Below are positions 36,837-47,042 of a stretch of 64,000 bases of DNA, in pieces. A program made the translations under genes and the position numbers. Location: NCBI RefSeq assembly GCF_005862305.2, contig NZ_CP054021.1, forward strand, positions 2,622,501 to 2,686,500, given 5' to 3'. The notes beneath the pieces were generated by a model. It was not told the DNA's origin. It made no database searches and saw only the letters and a program-made list of their open reading frames with translations. Within the stretch, counting starts at the first letter, position 1, and each line of letters begins with the position of its first letter. The stretch is from Rhizobium indicum. Lineage in GTDB: Bacteria > Pseudomonadota > Alphaproteobacteria > Rhizobiales > Rhizobiaceae.

Positions 36837-39800
36837 TGTGACCGCCCTTCCCAACGATGACGATCCGGGCGCCTGGATCGGCTGGACGACGATCCAGCAG
36901 GCGATTGCCTCCGATCCGCTGCGTTCAGCATGGGTCTCGGCCAATGCCGGTTCCGGCAAGACGCATGTGCTGACACAGCGCGTCATCCGGCTGCTGCTAT
37001 CAGGTGCGCGGCCTTCCGCCATTTTATGCCTCACCTACACCAAGGCCGCGGCGTCGGAAATGTCGAACCGCGTCTTCGAACGGCTGGCGGAATGGGTGGT
37101 GCTTGACGATGAAGACCTCGGCCGCCGCATCACACAGATCGAAGGTACGGCTCCCGACGGACTGAAGCTTGCCGAGGCACGCCGGCTGTTTGCCAAGGCG
37201 CTGGAGACACCAGGTGGACTGAAGATCCAGACGATCCATGCCTTTTGCGAGGCACTGCTGCATCAGTTCCCGCTGGAAGCCAACGTTGCCGGGCATTTCT
37301 CGGTTCTCGACGATCGCGCGGCGGTGGCGCTGCTTTCCGATGCGCGCCGGGCACTGCTGACGGCAACCGCGCCGGACGAAGACAGCGCCCTTGCCGAGGC
37401 ATTCGCCTACGTGCTCAATCTCGGCGACGAATCCGGGCTTGAGAACCTGCTCGGCGACATCGTCGCCAATCGCAATGCCATTCGTCGTTTCACCGCGACG
37501 GCTGAACAGCAGGGCGGCGTGGAAATGGTTCTGCGCAAAAGGCTCGGCCTTGCCGTCGGCGACACGGAAGACAGGATCGCGGCGCAATATTGGCCTTTGC
37601 CGGAGCTTTCGGGCGGCACGCTGGAACTTTATCTTTCGCTTGCCGACCAGAAGGGCGGTGCCAAGGCGCAGGAGGTTGCCTATGGCCTCAGGCTCGCTGG
37701 GCGGGAGCGCGATGACGCAAGGCGCGCGCAATTTCTCGAGAAAATCTTTCTGACCGTGAAGGGCGAGCCCAAGGCGGACTCGCAATTCTTCGTCAAGGCC
37801 ATGCTTGCCGAGGCACCGCAGCTGGCGGAGGCCATCGCCATTGCCCGCGCGCATGTCGCAGCAAGCCGTGACCGGCTGAAACTGATGCGGATGTACGGCG
37901 CCACACATGCAGCGCTCGTGCTCGCCGATCGGCTGAATCACGATTATGACGAGTTGAAGAAGCAGCGCAGCCAGCTCGATTTCGAGGACCTGATCACCCG
38001 CACCGCCGACCTCCTGACGAAAAGTGGCGTCGGCCCCTGGATCCACTACAAGCTCGATCGCGGCATCGATCATATCCTCGTCGACGAGGCGCAGGATACC
38101 AGCCCGATCCAGTGGAGCGTCATCCAGTCGCTCGCCGAAGATTTCTTCTCCGGCGAAAGCGCCCGGCCGATCGTGCGCACGCTTTTTGCCGTCGGCGACG
38201 AAAAGCAGTCGATCTATTCCTTCCAGGGGGCAAGGCCCGAGCGTTTCTCCGAGGAGAGCGACCGAACGCGGCGGCGCGTTTCCGATAGCGGGCAGAGTTT
38301 TTCCTCCGTGAGGCTGCCGCTCTCTTTCCGCTCGACCGCCGACGTGCTCGAGGCGGTCGACCACATTTTCAAGACACCCGAAAACGCGCGCGGCCTCAGT
38401 GCGGTCGGCGAACCGGTCGTGCATCGTTCCAGCCGCATCGGACATCCTGGCGCCGTCGATCTCTGGGAGATGGTTGCGCCGGAAGCGGTGGTGAAGGAGG
38501 AGGACTGGACGGCGCCCTTCGATGCGACGCCGGAAAGCGCGCCGGCCGCGATCCTCGCGCGGCGGATCGCCCATTCGATCGGCACGCTTGTTGGCCGCGA
38601 AACGATCGTCGACAAAGGCAAGGAGCGCCTGATCGAGGCCGGCGACATCCTGGTGCTGGTGCGCAAGCGCGACGCCTTCGTCAATGCGTTGACGCGGGCG
38701 CTGAAGCGCCGCGGCGACATTCCCGTCGCCGGCGCGGACAGACTGGTGCTGACCAGCCATATCGCCGTGCAGGATCTGCTGGCGCTCGGCCGTTTCCTGC
38801 TTCTGCCGGAAGACGACCTTTCGCTCGCCGCCGTGCTGAAGAGCCCGTTTTTCGATCTCTCCGAGGACGACATCTTTGCGATCGCCGCGTTGCGCGGCGA
38901 CAATGAAAGCGTCTGGAGCCATCTCAAAAGCTTCGCAGCAGACGGCACCGAGCGCTTCCGCGCTGCCGTCGAGAGGCTGGAGCTGTTTCTCCGGCAGTCC
39001 AGGAGCCTGTCGGTCCATGATTTCTATGCGCGCGTGCTGGGCAGCTATGGCGGGCGGCGGCAATTCCTTGCCCGTCTCGGCACCGAGGTCAGCGATATCC
39101 TCGACGAATTCCTGACCTTCACGCTCGACCATGAGAGCTCCGGCCTTCCCGGGCTGCAATCCTTCATCTCGACGCTGGAGCTCGAAGCCCCCGTGATGAA
39201 GCGCGAGCAGGACAAGGGGCGCAACGAGGTGCGGATCATGACGGTGCATGCCTCCAAGGGTCTTGAAGCACCGATCGTTTTCCTCGTCGACGGCGGTTCG
39301 AAGGCCTTCACCCATACCCATCTTCCGAAGCTTCGCCTGATCGAGACCGGCCCAGACGAGCCGCCGATGCCCGTCTGGGTTCCTGTCTCGGATCTTTCCA
39401 ATTCGCTTACCCAGGATGATGCCGCACGTATCCAGATGCTGGCGGAGGAGGAATACCGCCGGTTGCTCTATGTCGCCATGACGCGCGCCGCCGACCGGCT
39501 GGTCGTCTGCGGCTATCGTGGCGTGCGTGTGAACAATGACACCTGGCATATGATGATTTCGACGGCACTGCGCGACGACCATCCGCATGTGGAGGCGACC
39601 ACATTCTCCGGTCCCGATGGGGAATGGCCGGGCATCAAATGGCGCGTGCCGCGGGTAGAACGAAGCTTCGAGCGTATCGATCGCAGCGAAGAGCGCGGCA
39701 GCGAGGAGACCTTGCCGGACGGCCTGTTGCGGCCATTGCCGCCGCAGGCTGAGCTGCCCCGGCCGCTCAGCCCTTCCGGTGCCGGGACGATCATCGATGA

Positions 39801-40380
39801 AGACGCGGGTGGCCTGCTGGTCGTTTCGCCGCTGTTCGGCGAAAAGGAGCGCAGCGATCGTTCACTGGAGAAAGGCAGGCTGATCCATCGCATGCTGCAG
39901 GCGCTTCCCGAAATTCCGCTTGTGGAGCGACCTGATGCGGCGAGCCGTTATGCTGAACGGGCGGCTCGATTCTGGCCGGAAGCCGAACGGCGCAAGCTTG
40001 TCGATTCGGTTCTGAAACTATTGGACGAGGAGGGTCTGCAGGCTGTCCTCGGTGCGCAGGCCCAGCCAGAGGTTTCGATCATGGGAACATTGACGCTCGA
40101 AGATCGGCGCTATGCCGTCTCCGGGCGCATCGACCGGCTTGCCGTCCTTGCCGATCGCGTCGTCATTCTCGACTACAAGACCAATCGGGTGCCGCCGGCA
40201 ACGGAGGAGGCTATCCCCTTCGCGCACCGGGCGCAGCTGGCGATCTATCGCGAGATCCTGGCGCCACTCTATCCTGATAGGCGTATCGATTGCATGCTTG
40301 TCTATACCGAGAACGCCTCGCTCTTTACACTGAGCGAAAAGGCGCTCGGTTTGGCGCTTGCAGCGGTCAAGACAAAGTGA
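36829..40380 (+). CDS. addA: Double-strand break repair helicase-nuclease AddA
   Basis: UvrD-like helicase plus nuclease of 1183 aa. Walker A is ANAGSGKTHVLT at about 38-49. CLTYTKAAASEM (motif Ia), VDEAQDTSPIQW (Walker B) and VMTRAADR-like motif VI (VAMTRAADRLVV) follow. The RecB-like nuclease motif ILDYKTNR has Asp1115 and Lys1117 near the C-terminus. With AddB it resects DNA ends until a chi-like site. Since AddB here lacks a P-loop, AddA must supply all motor activity. ATG 36829 overlaps addB by eight bases; trxA starts 75 bases later. Confidence 0.95.
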   Translation: MSDVTALPNDDDPGAWIGWTTIQQAIASDPLRSAWVSANAGSGKTHVLTQRVIRLLLSGARPSAILCLTYTKAAASEMSNRVFERLAEWVVLDDEDLGRRITQIEGTAPDGLKLAEARRLFAKALETPGGLKIQTIHAFCEALLHQFPLEANVAGHFSVLDDRAAVALLSDARRALLTATAPDEDSALAEAFAYVLNLGDESGLENLLGDIVANRNAIRRFTATAEQQGGVEMVLRKRLGLAVGDTEDRIAAQYWPLPELSGGTLELYLSLADQKGGAKAQEVAYGLRLAGRERDDARRAQFLEKIFLTVKGEPKADSQFFVKAMLAEAPQLAEAIAIARAHVAASRDRLKLMRMYGATHAALVLADRLNHDYDELKKQRSQLDFEDLITRTADLLTKSGVGPWIHYKLDRGIDHILVDEAQDTSPIQWSVIQSLAEDFFSGESARPIVRTLFAVGDEKQSIYSFQGARPERFSEESDRTRRRVSDSGQSFSSVRLPLSFRSTADVLEAVDHIFKTPENARGLSAVGEPVVHRSSRIGHPGAVDLWEMVAPEAVVKEEDWTAPFDATPESAPAAILARRIAHSIGTLVGRETIVDKGKERLIEAGDILVLVRKRDAFVNALTRALKRRGDIPVAGADRLVLTSHIAVQDLLALGRFLLLPEDDLSLAAVLKSPFFDLSEDDIFAIAALRGDNESVWSHLKSFAADGTERFRAAVERLELFLRQSRSLSVHDFYARVLGSYGGRRQFLARLGTEVSDILDEFLTFTLDHESSGLPGLQSFISTLELEAPVMKREQDKGRNEVRIMTVHASKGLEAPIVFLVDGGSKAFTHTHLPKLRLIETGPDEPPMPVWVPVSDLSNSLTQDDAARIQMLAEEEYRRLLYVAMTRAADRLVVCGYRGVRVNNDTWHMMISTALRDDHPHVEATTFSGPDGEWPGIKWRVPRVERSFERIDRSEERGSEETLPDGLLRPLPPQAELPRPLSPSGAGTIIDEDAGGLLVVSPLFGEKERSDRSLEKGRLIHRMLQALPEIPLVERPDAASRYAERAARFWPEAERRKLVDSVLKLLDEEGLQAVLGAQAQPEVSIMGTLTLEDRRYAVSGRIDRLAVLADRVVILDYKTNRVPPATEEAIPFAHRAQLAIYREILAPLYPDRRIDCMLVYTENASLFTLSEKALGLALAAVKTK

Positions 40381-40455
40381 AATACCGGACATTGAAAATT
40401 CGGCACCGCACCATCACATGTGGTTCAACACCCAATTCCGTTAAAGGAGCAGCCC

Positions 40456-40776
40456 ATGGCTACCGTGAAAGTCGATATCAATAACTTCCAGTCGGAAGTT
40501 CTGGAATCCGCAGAACCCGTCGTCGTCGATTTCTGGGCCGAATGGTGCGGCCCGTGCAAGATGATTGCACCGAGCCTCGAAGAAATCGCCGTCGAGATGG
40601 AAGGCAAGGTCAAGGTCGCCAAGCTGAATATCGATGAGAACCCGGAACTCGCTGCACAGTTCGGTGTGCGCTCCATTCCGACCCTTGCAATCTTCAAGGG
40701 CGGCGAAGTTGCCGATATCTCTGTCGGCGCAAAGCCGAAGACGGCTCTGTCGAACTGGATTTCGAGCGCCGCCTGA
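40456..40776 (+). CDS. trxA: Thioredoxin 1
   Basis: Cytoplasmic thioredoxin of 106 aa with the active site [10 protein letters not shown] (Cys31 and Cys34) and the cis-proline SIPTLAIF loop. AAAGGAG at 40443-40449 fixes ATG 40456. It ends the divL-tsaE-murU-addBA run and is followed by a strong terminator, which it shares with the convergent folC. Confidence 0.97.
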   Translation: MATVKVDINNFQSEVLESAEPVVVDFWAEWCGPCKMIAPSLEEIAVEMEGKVKVAKLNIDENPELAAQFGVRSIPTLAIFKGGEVADISVGAKPKTALSNWISSAA

Positions 40777-40806
40777 TTGATATCGGCCAACTTATATTAC
40801 TTGACG

Positions 40807-40831
40807 AAAAGCCCGGTTCGACCGGGCTTTT
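40807..40831. terminator. Bidirectional terminator between trxA and folC
   Basis: Perfect 11-bp arms AAAAGCCCGGT (40807-40817) and ACCGGGCTTTT (40821-40831) with a TCG loop, and a T-tract on each strand. It serves both convergent genes. Confidence 0.9.
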
Positions 40832-40846
40832 TTCATTTCACGGCCT

Positions 40847-42175
40847 TTATTTCGGGGGCGTGCCGTTGTCGGCAAGCACATCGCCGACGAGATAGAGAGA
40901 GCCGCCGACCAGGATGCGCGGCGGCAATGCCTCCGGATCGAGAACGGCTTTTATCGCTTCCAGCGCATCGCCGACCGTCAACATCGGTTCTGCAACCAAA
41001 CCGGCATCATAAGCGGCATTCGACAATATTACCGGGTCGATCATCGCTTCGCTGCCGCGGATCGGCACGCAGAAAACCTTCTCGACCAGGCCGGTAAAGG
41101 CCTTGAAATAGCCGACCGGATCCTTGGTGTTGATCATGCCGGTAATCAGGAAAAGCGGCCGAGACTGGCGCTCCTCGAAATTGGCCATGGCTTCGGCGAT
41201 CACTTCGCCGGCACCCGGATTATGCCCGCCATCGATCCAGATCTCGGCGCCGGCCGGCGCATGCGACAGCAGCCGGCCCTCACTCAGACGCTGCAGCCGG
41301 CCCGGCCATTCGACCGAACTCATCGCCTTTTCCATCATCGTCTCGGTGACGGCGAAACCCGCCGCCTTGACGGCCCGAATGGCGGCGGCGGCATTGGCAT
41401 ATTGATGGCGGCCGGGAAGGCGCGGCAGCGGCAGGTCGGCAAGGCCGAATTCGTCCTGGTAGACGAGCCGGCCATATTCCTCATGCGCCATGAAATCCTG
41501 CCCGAAGACGGTGCTCGGGCAATGCAGCCGTTCGGCCGTCGACATCAGCACGTCGAGAGCTGCGTCATATTCCTGATGACCGATGACAACGGGAAATCCC
41601 GGCTTCATGATGCCGGCTTTTTCGGCCGCGATCAGCTCGACCCTGTCGCCGAGATAGGGCTGGTGATCCAGCGAAATCGGCATGATCACCGAGACGGCCG
41701 GATCGGAAATGACATTGGTGGCGTCGAACCGGCCGCCGAGACCGACTTCGATGATCGCAGCATCGGCCGGATGTTCGGAAAACAGGATGAAGGTGACCGC
41801 CGTCAGGATTTCGAAAACGGTAATGTGCTGTCCTGCATTGGCATCGGCCACGCGACGCACGGCCTCGGCAAAGACGGCGTCGTCGACAAGCTGCCCGCGT
41901 CCGCCCTTTACGCCAATGCGATAACGCTCGTGCCAATTGACGAGATGCGGCGAGGTGTGGACATGAGCGCTGTAGCCGCCGGCTTCGAGCAGGGCGCGGC
42001 AGAAGGCGGTGACCGACCCCTTGCCGTTGGTGCCGGCGACATGGATCACCGGCGGCAGTTTCCTGTGCGGATTGCCGAGCACATCGAGAAGACGAGTGAT
42101 GCGATCGAGAGACAGATCAAAACCCTTGGGATGCAATCCCATGAGCTTGTCGATCTCCTGTGCTGCCTCGCTCAC
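40847..42175 (-). CDS. folC: Dihydrofolate/folylpolyglutamate synthase
   Basis: Mur-ligase-type enzyme of 442 aa that adds glutamate to dihydropteroate and to folates. The P-loop HVAGTNGKGSV is at about 45-55; VGLGGRFDATN and DGGHNPGAGEV are family motifs in the central and C-terminal domains. GTG 42175 (reading MSEAAQEIDKLMG) is chosen, with AGAGG about ten bases upstream; a TTG at 42199 in the same frame gives eight more residues. It follows accD by 51 bases in the order accD-folC typical of this group. Confidence 0.93.
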   Translation of the reverse strand: MSEAAQEIDKLMGLHPKGFDLSLDRITRLLDVLGNPHRKLPPVIHVAGTNGKGSVTAFCRALLEAGGYSAHVHTSPHLVNWHERYRIGVKGGRGQLVDDAVFAEAVRRVADANAGQHITVFEILTAVTFILFSEHPADAAIIEVGLGGRFDATNVISDPAVSVIMPISLDHQPYLGDRVELIAAEKAGIMKPGFPVVIGHQEYDAALDVLMSTAERLHCPSTVFGQDFMAHEEYGRLVYQDEFGLADLPLPRLPGRHQYANAAAAIRAVKAAGFAVTETMMEKAMSSVEWPGRLQRLSEGRLLSHAPAGAEIWIDGGHNPGAGEVIAEAMANFEERQSRPLFLITGMINTKDPVGYFKAFTGLVEKVFCVPIRGSEAMIDPVILSNAAYDAGLVAEPMLTVGDALEAIKAVLDPEALPPRILVGGSLYLVGDVLADNGTPPK

Positions 42176-42226
42176 CGCGGTTTGGCCTCTGGGTATCAAT
42201 TCGGCACCCCGCCTGCTTGTCGGTTA

Positions 42227-43132
42227 TCAGGCGCTCGCCGCCAGGGCAATCGCGCCGCCATTCATGTCGTTCGCCGCAGAAACCGGCTTCTTCGTCAGGA
42301 TCTTCAAGAGGCGCGCCAGCGTTTCCGGAATATCGTGGCGCTTGACGACCATATCGACCATACCATGCTCCAGCAGGTATTCGGCGGTCTGGAAGCCTTC
42401 GGGCAGTTTTTCACGCAACGTCTGCTCGATCACGCGCTTGCCGGCAAAGCCGATTTCGGCGCCGGGCTCGGCCAGATGAATATCGCCAAGCATGGCATAG
42501 GAGGCCGTGACGCCACCCGTCGTCGGGTTGGTCAGCACGACGATATAGGGCTGGCCGGATTCTTTCAGCATGTCGACGGCAACCGTCGTGCGCGGCAGCT
42601 GCATCAGCGACAGGATGCCTTCCTGCATGCGCGCACCGCCGGAAGCGGGGAACATCACCAACGGGCACTTTTCAGACGTCGCACGCTCGAAAGCCTTGAC
42701 GATCGCCTCGCCGGCGGCCATGCCGAGCGAACCGCCGATAAAGTTGAATTCGTGCACAACGGCCACGAGTTTCAGTCCCTGCACCTTTCCGACGCCCGCG
42801 AGGATCGTATCCTCCTGTTCGGTCTTCAGGCGGCTGTCGCGCAGGCGATCGCTATATTTCTTCGAATCGCGGAACTTCAGCGGGTCCTGCGCGACCTTCG
42901 GCTGCGGCAGCGATTCGAACTCGCCATTGTCGAAAAGATCGGACAGGCGGGCCTTGGCCGGCATCTTCATGTGATAACCGGACGCCGGAATGACCCATTT
43001 GTTGCCTTCCAGATCCTTGTGGAAGACCATCTCGCCCGTTTCCGGGCACTTGATCCAGAGGTTCTCCGGCACTTCGCGACGGCCCAGCATGGAATTGATC
43101 CGCGGGCGAACGTAGTTGGTGATCCAGTTCAA
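42227..43132 (-). CDS. accD: Acetyl-CoA carboxylase carboxyltransferase subunit beta
   Basis: Carboxyltransferase beta of 301 aa, forming malonyl-CoA together with AccA. The crotonase-like core shows [31 protein letters not shown] and [13 protein letters not shown]. The N-terminal zinc ribbon is unusual: E. coli has four cysteines here, but only Cys29 in WIKCPETG remains, and the second pair reads [11 protein letters not shown]. Rhizobial relatives share this as I recall. It is followed by folC; a family B repeat lies before it. Confidence 0.95.
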   Translation of the reverse strand: MNWITNYVRPRINSMLGRREVPENLWIKCPETGEMVFHKDLEGNKWVIPASGYHMKMPAKARLSDLFDNGEFESLPQPKVAQDPLKFRDSKKYSDRLRDSRLKTEQEDTILAGVGKVQGLKLVAVVHEFNFIGGSLGMAAGEAIVKAFERATSEKCPLVMFPASGGARMQEGILSLMQLPRTTVAVDMLKESGQPYIVVLTNPTTGGVTASYAMLGDIHLAEPGAEIGFAGKRVIEQTLREKLPEGFQTAEYLLEHGMVDMVVKRHDIPETLARLLKILTKKPVSAANDMNGGAIALAASA

Positions 43133-43152
43133 CTCGAATACTCCTGATAGTC

Positions 43153-43255
43153 TAAAGCGCGCCGTGATCTTTTCAGATTCGCTGCCACGCTTTAGGTCCT
43201 AGTTTCCCGCATGTCGTTGCCGCAAAACCGCTGCACACTTTTGCGCGACATGCTT
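43153..43255. repeat. Intergenic repeat, family B
   Basis: Between accD and trpA. A left hairpin has arms AAAGCG (43154-43159) and CGCTTT (about 43188-43193), and the right one GCATGTCG (43209-43216) and CGACATGC (43245-43252). The right core GCAAAACCGCTGCACACTTTTGCG matches the core at 19880-19910 with few changes, although the outer arms differ; core and arms thus vary independently. Confidence 0.7.
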
Positions 43256-43274
43256 TATTGCCAATGTGGGCAAA

Positions 43275-44114
43275 CTATTCGGCAGCAACAAGGCGCGCCG
43301 AACGTGTTCCCGTGGAAAGGCCGCGCACCAGCGTGGCAACCGCCTGAACGGTGTCCGCCGTTGCCTTTCCGTCATGCGTCAAGCTGGTCGCGACCTGATT
43401 GACGATCGCGGTGCCAACGACGACGCCGTCGGCCGAACCGCCGATGACTTTTGCATGTTCCGCCGTCTTGACGCCGAAGCCGACGCAGACGGGCAGCTTG
43501 GTGTGCTGCTTGATGCGCTCGACCGCGCCCGAAACCAGCGACGGATCGGGCAGCGCCGAACCGGTGATGCCGTTCATCGAGACGTAGTAGACGAAGCCTG
43601 AAGTGTTCTTCAGGACCTTCGGCAGGCGCTTCTCATCCGTCGTCGGCGTCGCCAGGCGGATGAAATTGATGCCTTTGCGGATAGCCGGAATGCAGAGCTC
43701 GTCATCCATCTCGGGCGGCAGGTCGACAACGATCAGGCCGTCGATACCGGCAGCGAGCGCGTCGTCGAGGAATTTCTCGACGCCGTAAATATAGATCGGG
43801 TTATAATAACCCATCATCACGATCGGCGTCGCATCGTTCGTCTTGCGGAAATCGGCCGCCAGCTGCAGCGTCTTCTTCAGCGTCTGGCCGCCTTTCAGCG
43901 CCCGCTGGCCGGCCAGCTGGATCGCCGGGCCGTCGGCCATCGGATCGGAAAAGGGCATGCCGAGCTCGATAATGTCGGAGCCTGCCTCCGGCAGCGCCTT
44001 CATGATGCCGAGCGAGGTGTCGTAGTCGGGATCGCCGCCCATGAAATAGGTCACAAGTGCCGGACGGCCCTCGGCCTTCAGCTCGGCGAAGCGTTTGTCC
44101 ATGCGTGCGGTCAT
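43275..44114 (-). CDS. trpA: Tryptophan synthase alpha chain
   Basis: TIM-barrel lyase of 279 aa releasing indole from indole-glycerol phosphate. Catalytic Glu50 and Asp61 lie in [16 protein letters not shown], corresponding to E. coli Glu49 and Asp60, and phosphate-binding [10 protein letters not shown] and [11 protein letters not shown] occur late. It lies three bases after trpB, with which it forms the alpha2-beta2 complex channelling indole. Confidence 0.97.
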   Translation of the reverse strand: MTARMDKRFAELKAEGRPALVTYFMGGDPDYDTSLGIMKALPEAGSDIIELGMPFSDPMADGPAIQLAGQRALKGGQTLKKTLQLAADFRKTNDATPIVMMGYYNPIYIYGVEKFLDDALAAGIDGLIVVDLPPEMDDELCIPAIRKGINFIRLATPTTDEKRLPKVLKNTSGFVYYVSMNGITGSALPDPSLVSGAVERIKQHTKLPVCVGFGVKTAEHAKVIGGSADGVVVGTAIVNQVATSLTHDGKATADTVQAVATLVRGLSTGTRSARLVAAE

Positions 44115-44117
44115 GTC

Positions 44118-45338
44118 TTACAGTCCCATTCCCAGAATCTTGCCGACGGTGAAGATATCCTTGTCGCCGCGGCCGGAGAGGTTCATCAGGATGATCTCGT
44201 CCTTGCCCATCGTCGGGGCGCGTTTGATCACCTCGGCAATCGCGTGCGAGGGCTCGAGCGCCGGGATGATGCCTTCGAGGCGGGTCAGGGTCTGGAAAGC
44301 TTCGAGCGCTTCGTGATCCATGATCGGCACATAGTCGACACGGCCGGTATCGTTCAGCCAGGAATGTTCGGGGCCGATGCCGGGATAATCGAGACCGGCC
44401 GAAATCGAATGGCCTTCCTTGATCTGACCGTCACCATCCTGCAGCAGGTAGGTGCGGTTGCCATGCAGCACGCCTGGCGAACCGGCGGTGATCGAGGCGC
44501 AATGTTCGTCGCCCTGCAGACCCTTGCCGCCGGCTTCGACGCCGACGATCTTGACAGAGGGATCATCCAGGAAAGGATGGAAAATGCCGATGGCGTTCGA
44601 GCCGCCGCCGACGGCAGCGATGACGAGATCCGGAAGACGGCCTTCGGCCGCCAGCATCTGCTCTTTCGCTTCGATACCGATCACCGACTGGAAATCGCGG
44701 ACCATCTCCGGATAGGGATGCGGACCGGCTGCCGTCCCGATCAGGTAATAGGTATCCTCGACATTGGTGACCCAGTCGCGAAGCGCCTCGTTCATGGCAT
44801 CCTTCAGCGTACCGCTGCCTGCCGTGACCGGTTTGACCTCCGCGCCGAGCAGCTTCATGCGGAAAACATTCGGCGCCTGACGCTCGACGTCGGTGGCGCC
44901 CATATAGACGACGCAGGGAAGGCCAAAGCGGGCTGCAACGGTCGCGGAGGCGACGCCGTGCTGGCCGGCACCGGTTTCGGCGATGATGCGGGTCTTGCCC
45001 ATGCGCTTGGCGAGCAGGATCTGGCCGATGCAATTGTTGATCTTGTGCGAGCCGGTATGGTTCAGCTCTTCGCGCTTGAAATAGATCTTCGCGCCGCCGA
45101 GTTCGGCCGTCAGCCGCTCGGCGAAATAGAGCGGGCTCGGGCGGCCGATATAATGCGCGCCGAGATGCTTCAATTCGGCCTGGAATGCCGGATCGTTCTT
45201 TGCCCTGTTCCACTCATCCTGCAGGTCGAGGATCAGCGGCATCAGCGTTTCGGCGACGAAACGACCGCCATAAATGCCGAAACGGCCATCTTCATCGGGG
45301 CCGGAACGGAAGGAATTCGGTTTAGGCGTCTCGTTCAC
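44118..45338 (-). CDS. trpB: Tryptophan synthase beta chain
   Basis: PLP enzyme of 406 aa joining indole and serine. The PLP lysine is Lys99 in [11 protein letters not shown], and the GGGSNAIG phosphate-binding loop is present. GTG 45338 is taken as the start since AGGGAG lies six bases upstream; an in-frame TTG at 45344 has no room for a binding site. It follows trpF by two bases and precedes trpA by three. Confidence 0.96.
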   Translation of the reverse strand: MNETPKPNSFRSGPDEDGRFGIYGGRFVAETLMPLILDLQDEWNRAKNDPAFQAELKHLGAHYIGRPSPLYFAERLTAELGGAKIYFKREELNHTGSHKINNCIGQILLAKRMGKTRIIAETGAGQHGVASATVAARFGLPCVVYMGATDVERQAPNVFRMKLLGAEVKPVTAGSGTLKDAMNEALRDWVTNVEDTYYLIGTAAGPHPYPEMVRDFQSVIGIEAKEQMLAAEGRLPDLVIAAVGGGSNAIGIFHPFLDDPSVKIVGVEAGGKGLQGDEHCASITAGSPGVLHGNRTYLLQDGDGQIKEGHSISAGLDYPGIGPEHSWLNDTGRVDYVPIMDHEALEAFQTLTRLEGIIPALEPSHAIAEVIKRAPTMGKDEIILMNLSGRGDKDIFTVGKILGMGL

Positions 45339-45340
45339 TC

Positions 45341-46009
45341 TCAACTCCCTGAGGCCATCATCGGCGCATTCGCCTTTTCGACCGCGTCAAAAAATTCATC
45401 GATCTTCGCGACGCTCTTCACGCCAGGCGCAGTTTCGACTCCCGAGGAGACGTCGATGCCCGGTGCCTTGGTGACGAAAAGCGCTTCTGCGACATTGTCC
45501 TTGTTCAGCCCGCCGGAAAGCATGTAGTCGACGCTGCCGTCAAGCCAGCTGAGAAGGCTCCAATCGAAGGAAATACCGTTGCCGCCAGGCAGTTCCGAAC
45601 CCTTCGGCGCTTTGGCGTCGAAGAGGAAACGGTCGGCGATGCCGATATAGGCCTCGACGCGCTTCAGGTCGTCTGCCGTGCGCACCGAAAAGACCTTCAT
45701 CACGGGCAGACCATAGAGCGCCTTTATGGTCAGCACATGTTCGGGGCTCTCATTGCCGTGAAGCTGGAGCATATCCGGCTTCAACAACGAGACGATCTCG
45801 TCGAGTTCGTCATTGGTCGGATCGACCACGACGGCGACGATTTTCGCCTTGCCACGCGCAGGTTCGGCCAGTTTTGCCGCCAGGTCCGGCTCGATATAAC
45901 GCGGGCTCTTTTCGAAGAAGATAAAACCGATATGGGTCGCGCCGCGCTTCAGCGCGCGATCGACAGCCTCAGGCGTCTTCAAACCACAGATCTTGATATC
46001 CGGTCTCAT
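45341..46009 (-). CDS. trpF: Phosphoribosylanthranilate isomerase
   Basis: TIM-barrel isomerase of 222 aa, step three of tryptophan synthesis. Catalytic Cys is in [11 protein letters not shown] (about residue 7) and the catalytic Asp is in [10 protein letters not shown] near 125; a [10 protein letters not shown] phosphate loop follows. ATG 46009 ([11 protein letters not shown]) is chosen over upstream in-frame codons to 46063. It opens the trpF-trpB-trpA unit; the other trp genes are not in the window. Confidence 0.95.
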   Translation of the reverse strand: MRPDIKICGLKTPEAVDRALKRGATHIGFIFFEKSPRYIEPDLAAKLAEPARGKAKIVAVVVDPTNDELDEIVSLLKPDMLQLHGNESPEHVLTIKALYGLPVMKVFSVRTADDLKRVEAYIGIADRFLFDAKAPKGSELPGGNGISFDWSLLSWLDGSVDYMLSGGLNKDNVAEALFVTKAPGIDVSSGVETAPGVKSVAKIDEFFDAVEKANAPMMASGS

Positions 46010-46084
46010 GGCAGCGAAGTGACACGAAATGCGGAAAGAGTCGAGCCAATTTGCGACGGACACTGAATTTAGCGCGGCTCTCGG

Positions 46085-46180
46085 CTAGAGCGCCGCGCGT
46101 CCAAAGGACGCTCTATCACTTTAAATCTGCACATAATGCTTTCCGAAAAATCGATTCCGATTTTCGGGGTTATGCGCTAG
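46085..46180 (-). repeat. Intergenic repeat, family A, reverse orientation
   Basis: Read on the minus strand it runs as CGCATAACC-CGAAAATCGG-ATCGATTTTTCGG...CATTATG, then AGCGTCCTTTGGACGCGCGGCGCTC, parallel in order to the copy at 23798-23901. It lies between trpF and the peptidase gene; its CTAG end contains the peptidase stop codon. Confidence 0.65.
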
Positions 46181-46935
46181 TCGAAATCGATGGCATGCAA
46201 CTGGCTGCCATGCCGCTTGAGCCAGGACTTCGCTTCCTCCATACCGGGGCAAAGCTTACGGCAGAGAACCCAGAAGTGCGGGCCGTGGTTCATTTCCTTG
46301 AGGTGGGCGACCTCATGGGCGGCGAGATAATCGATCACCGAAGGCGGCGCCATGACGATACGCCACGAAAAGCTCAGATTTCCCTCCGACGAGCACGAGC
46401 CCCACCGGCTGCGGGTATCCTTCATCGAGATCGAGCGGATCGGCGCTCTGATCGTTGCTGCATGCATCGTCGCCAGTCTTGCGAGATCGGCGCGCGCCTC
46501 CTTCTTGAGAAAGGCCGCAATGCGCCGTCCGACATGTTCCGGCATACCGCTGACGCGCAACACCGGGATGCCGTCTATGGAAACCGCCTCCGTCAGCCCG
46601 CGCAAGCTGCCGCTGTGCTGGATGCGATGGGAAACGCCGCGAAGGAGGATTTCGCCGCCGTCACGCAGGCCGGTATCGGTCGAAAACTTGGCAAGCTTGG
46701 TGAGTAGCCACCCCTGGTGACGATCGAGGAAAGCATTGACCTCACGCGCCGCAAGGCCTTTCGGCACCGTCATCTTCAAGGCGCGGCCACCCGGTTCGAT
46801 GCGCAGCGTGATGCGTGTCGCCCGGTCGTGCTGCTTGATCGTCAGCGGCATGAGCCGGCCGGCGACGTCGAGCGTCCGCATTTCGGGCGGTGACGGCTTT
46901 CGCGCCTTCGACCTTGTTTTCAGAAGCGAGAACAT
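46177..46935 (-). CDS. YgjP-like (DUF45) zinc metallopeptidase
   Basis: A 252-aa protein of the M48-like DUF45/YgjP family. The zinc motif HEVAHLKEMNHGPHFW gives His207, Glu208, His211 and third ligand about His217 in the NHGPxFW extension. A SMKDTRSRWGSCS stretch lies upstream as in the family. It has no signal peptide and is presumed cytoplasmic. The substrate is unknown. The stop codon lies within a family A repeat edge. It is 107 bases after the DUF2852 gene, which is upstream on the same strand. Confidence 0.9.
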   Translation of the reverse strand: MFSLLKTRSKARKPSPPEMRTLDVAGRLMPLTIKQHDRATRITLRIEPGGRALKMTVPKGLAAREVNAFLDRHQGWLLTKLAKFSTDTGLRDGGEILLRGVSHRIQHSGSLRGLTEAVSIDGIPVLRVSGMPEHVGRRIAAFLKKEARADLARLATMHAATIRAPIRSISMKDTRSRWGSCSSEGNLSFSWRIVMAPPSVIDYLAAHEVAHLKEMNHGPHFWVLCRKLCPGMEEAKSWLKRHGSQLHAIDFD

Positions 46936-46994
46936 GGGTGTTTTCTATACGATTCGCCGGCAAATCTAAATGATCGCCGGAAGGGCAAACGTGG

Positions 46995-47020
46995 AAAAAC
47001 CGGCATCGCGAGATGCCGGT
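46995..47020 (-). terminator. Rho-independent terminator of the DUF2852 gene
   Basis: Perfect 9-bp arms ACCGGCATC (46999-47007) and GATGCCGGT (47012-47020) around GCGA, followed on the minus strand by TTTTT. It is 23 bases after the DUF2852 stop. Confidence 0.85.
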
Positions 47021-47042
47021 CATCAATTCATCGTTCAGGCGT

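Noticed and set aside
37024..39588. Minus-strand open frame of 854 aa inside addA
   Set aside because: Entirely antisense to addA, which has all its helicase and nuclease motifs.
41222..43147. Long plus-strand open frame (641 aa) across folC and accD
   Set aside because: It spans two certain minus-strand genes and a gap between them; composition is that of a reverse-complement shadow.
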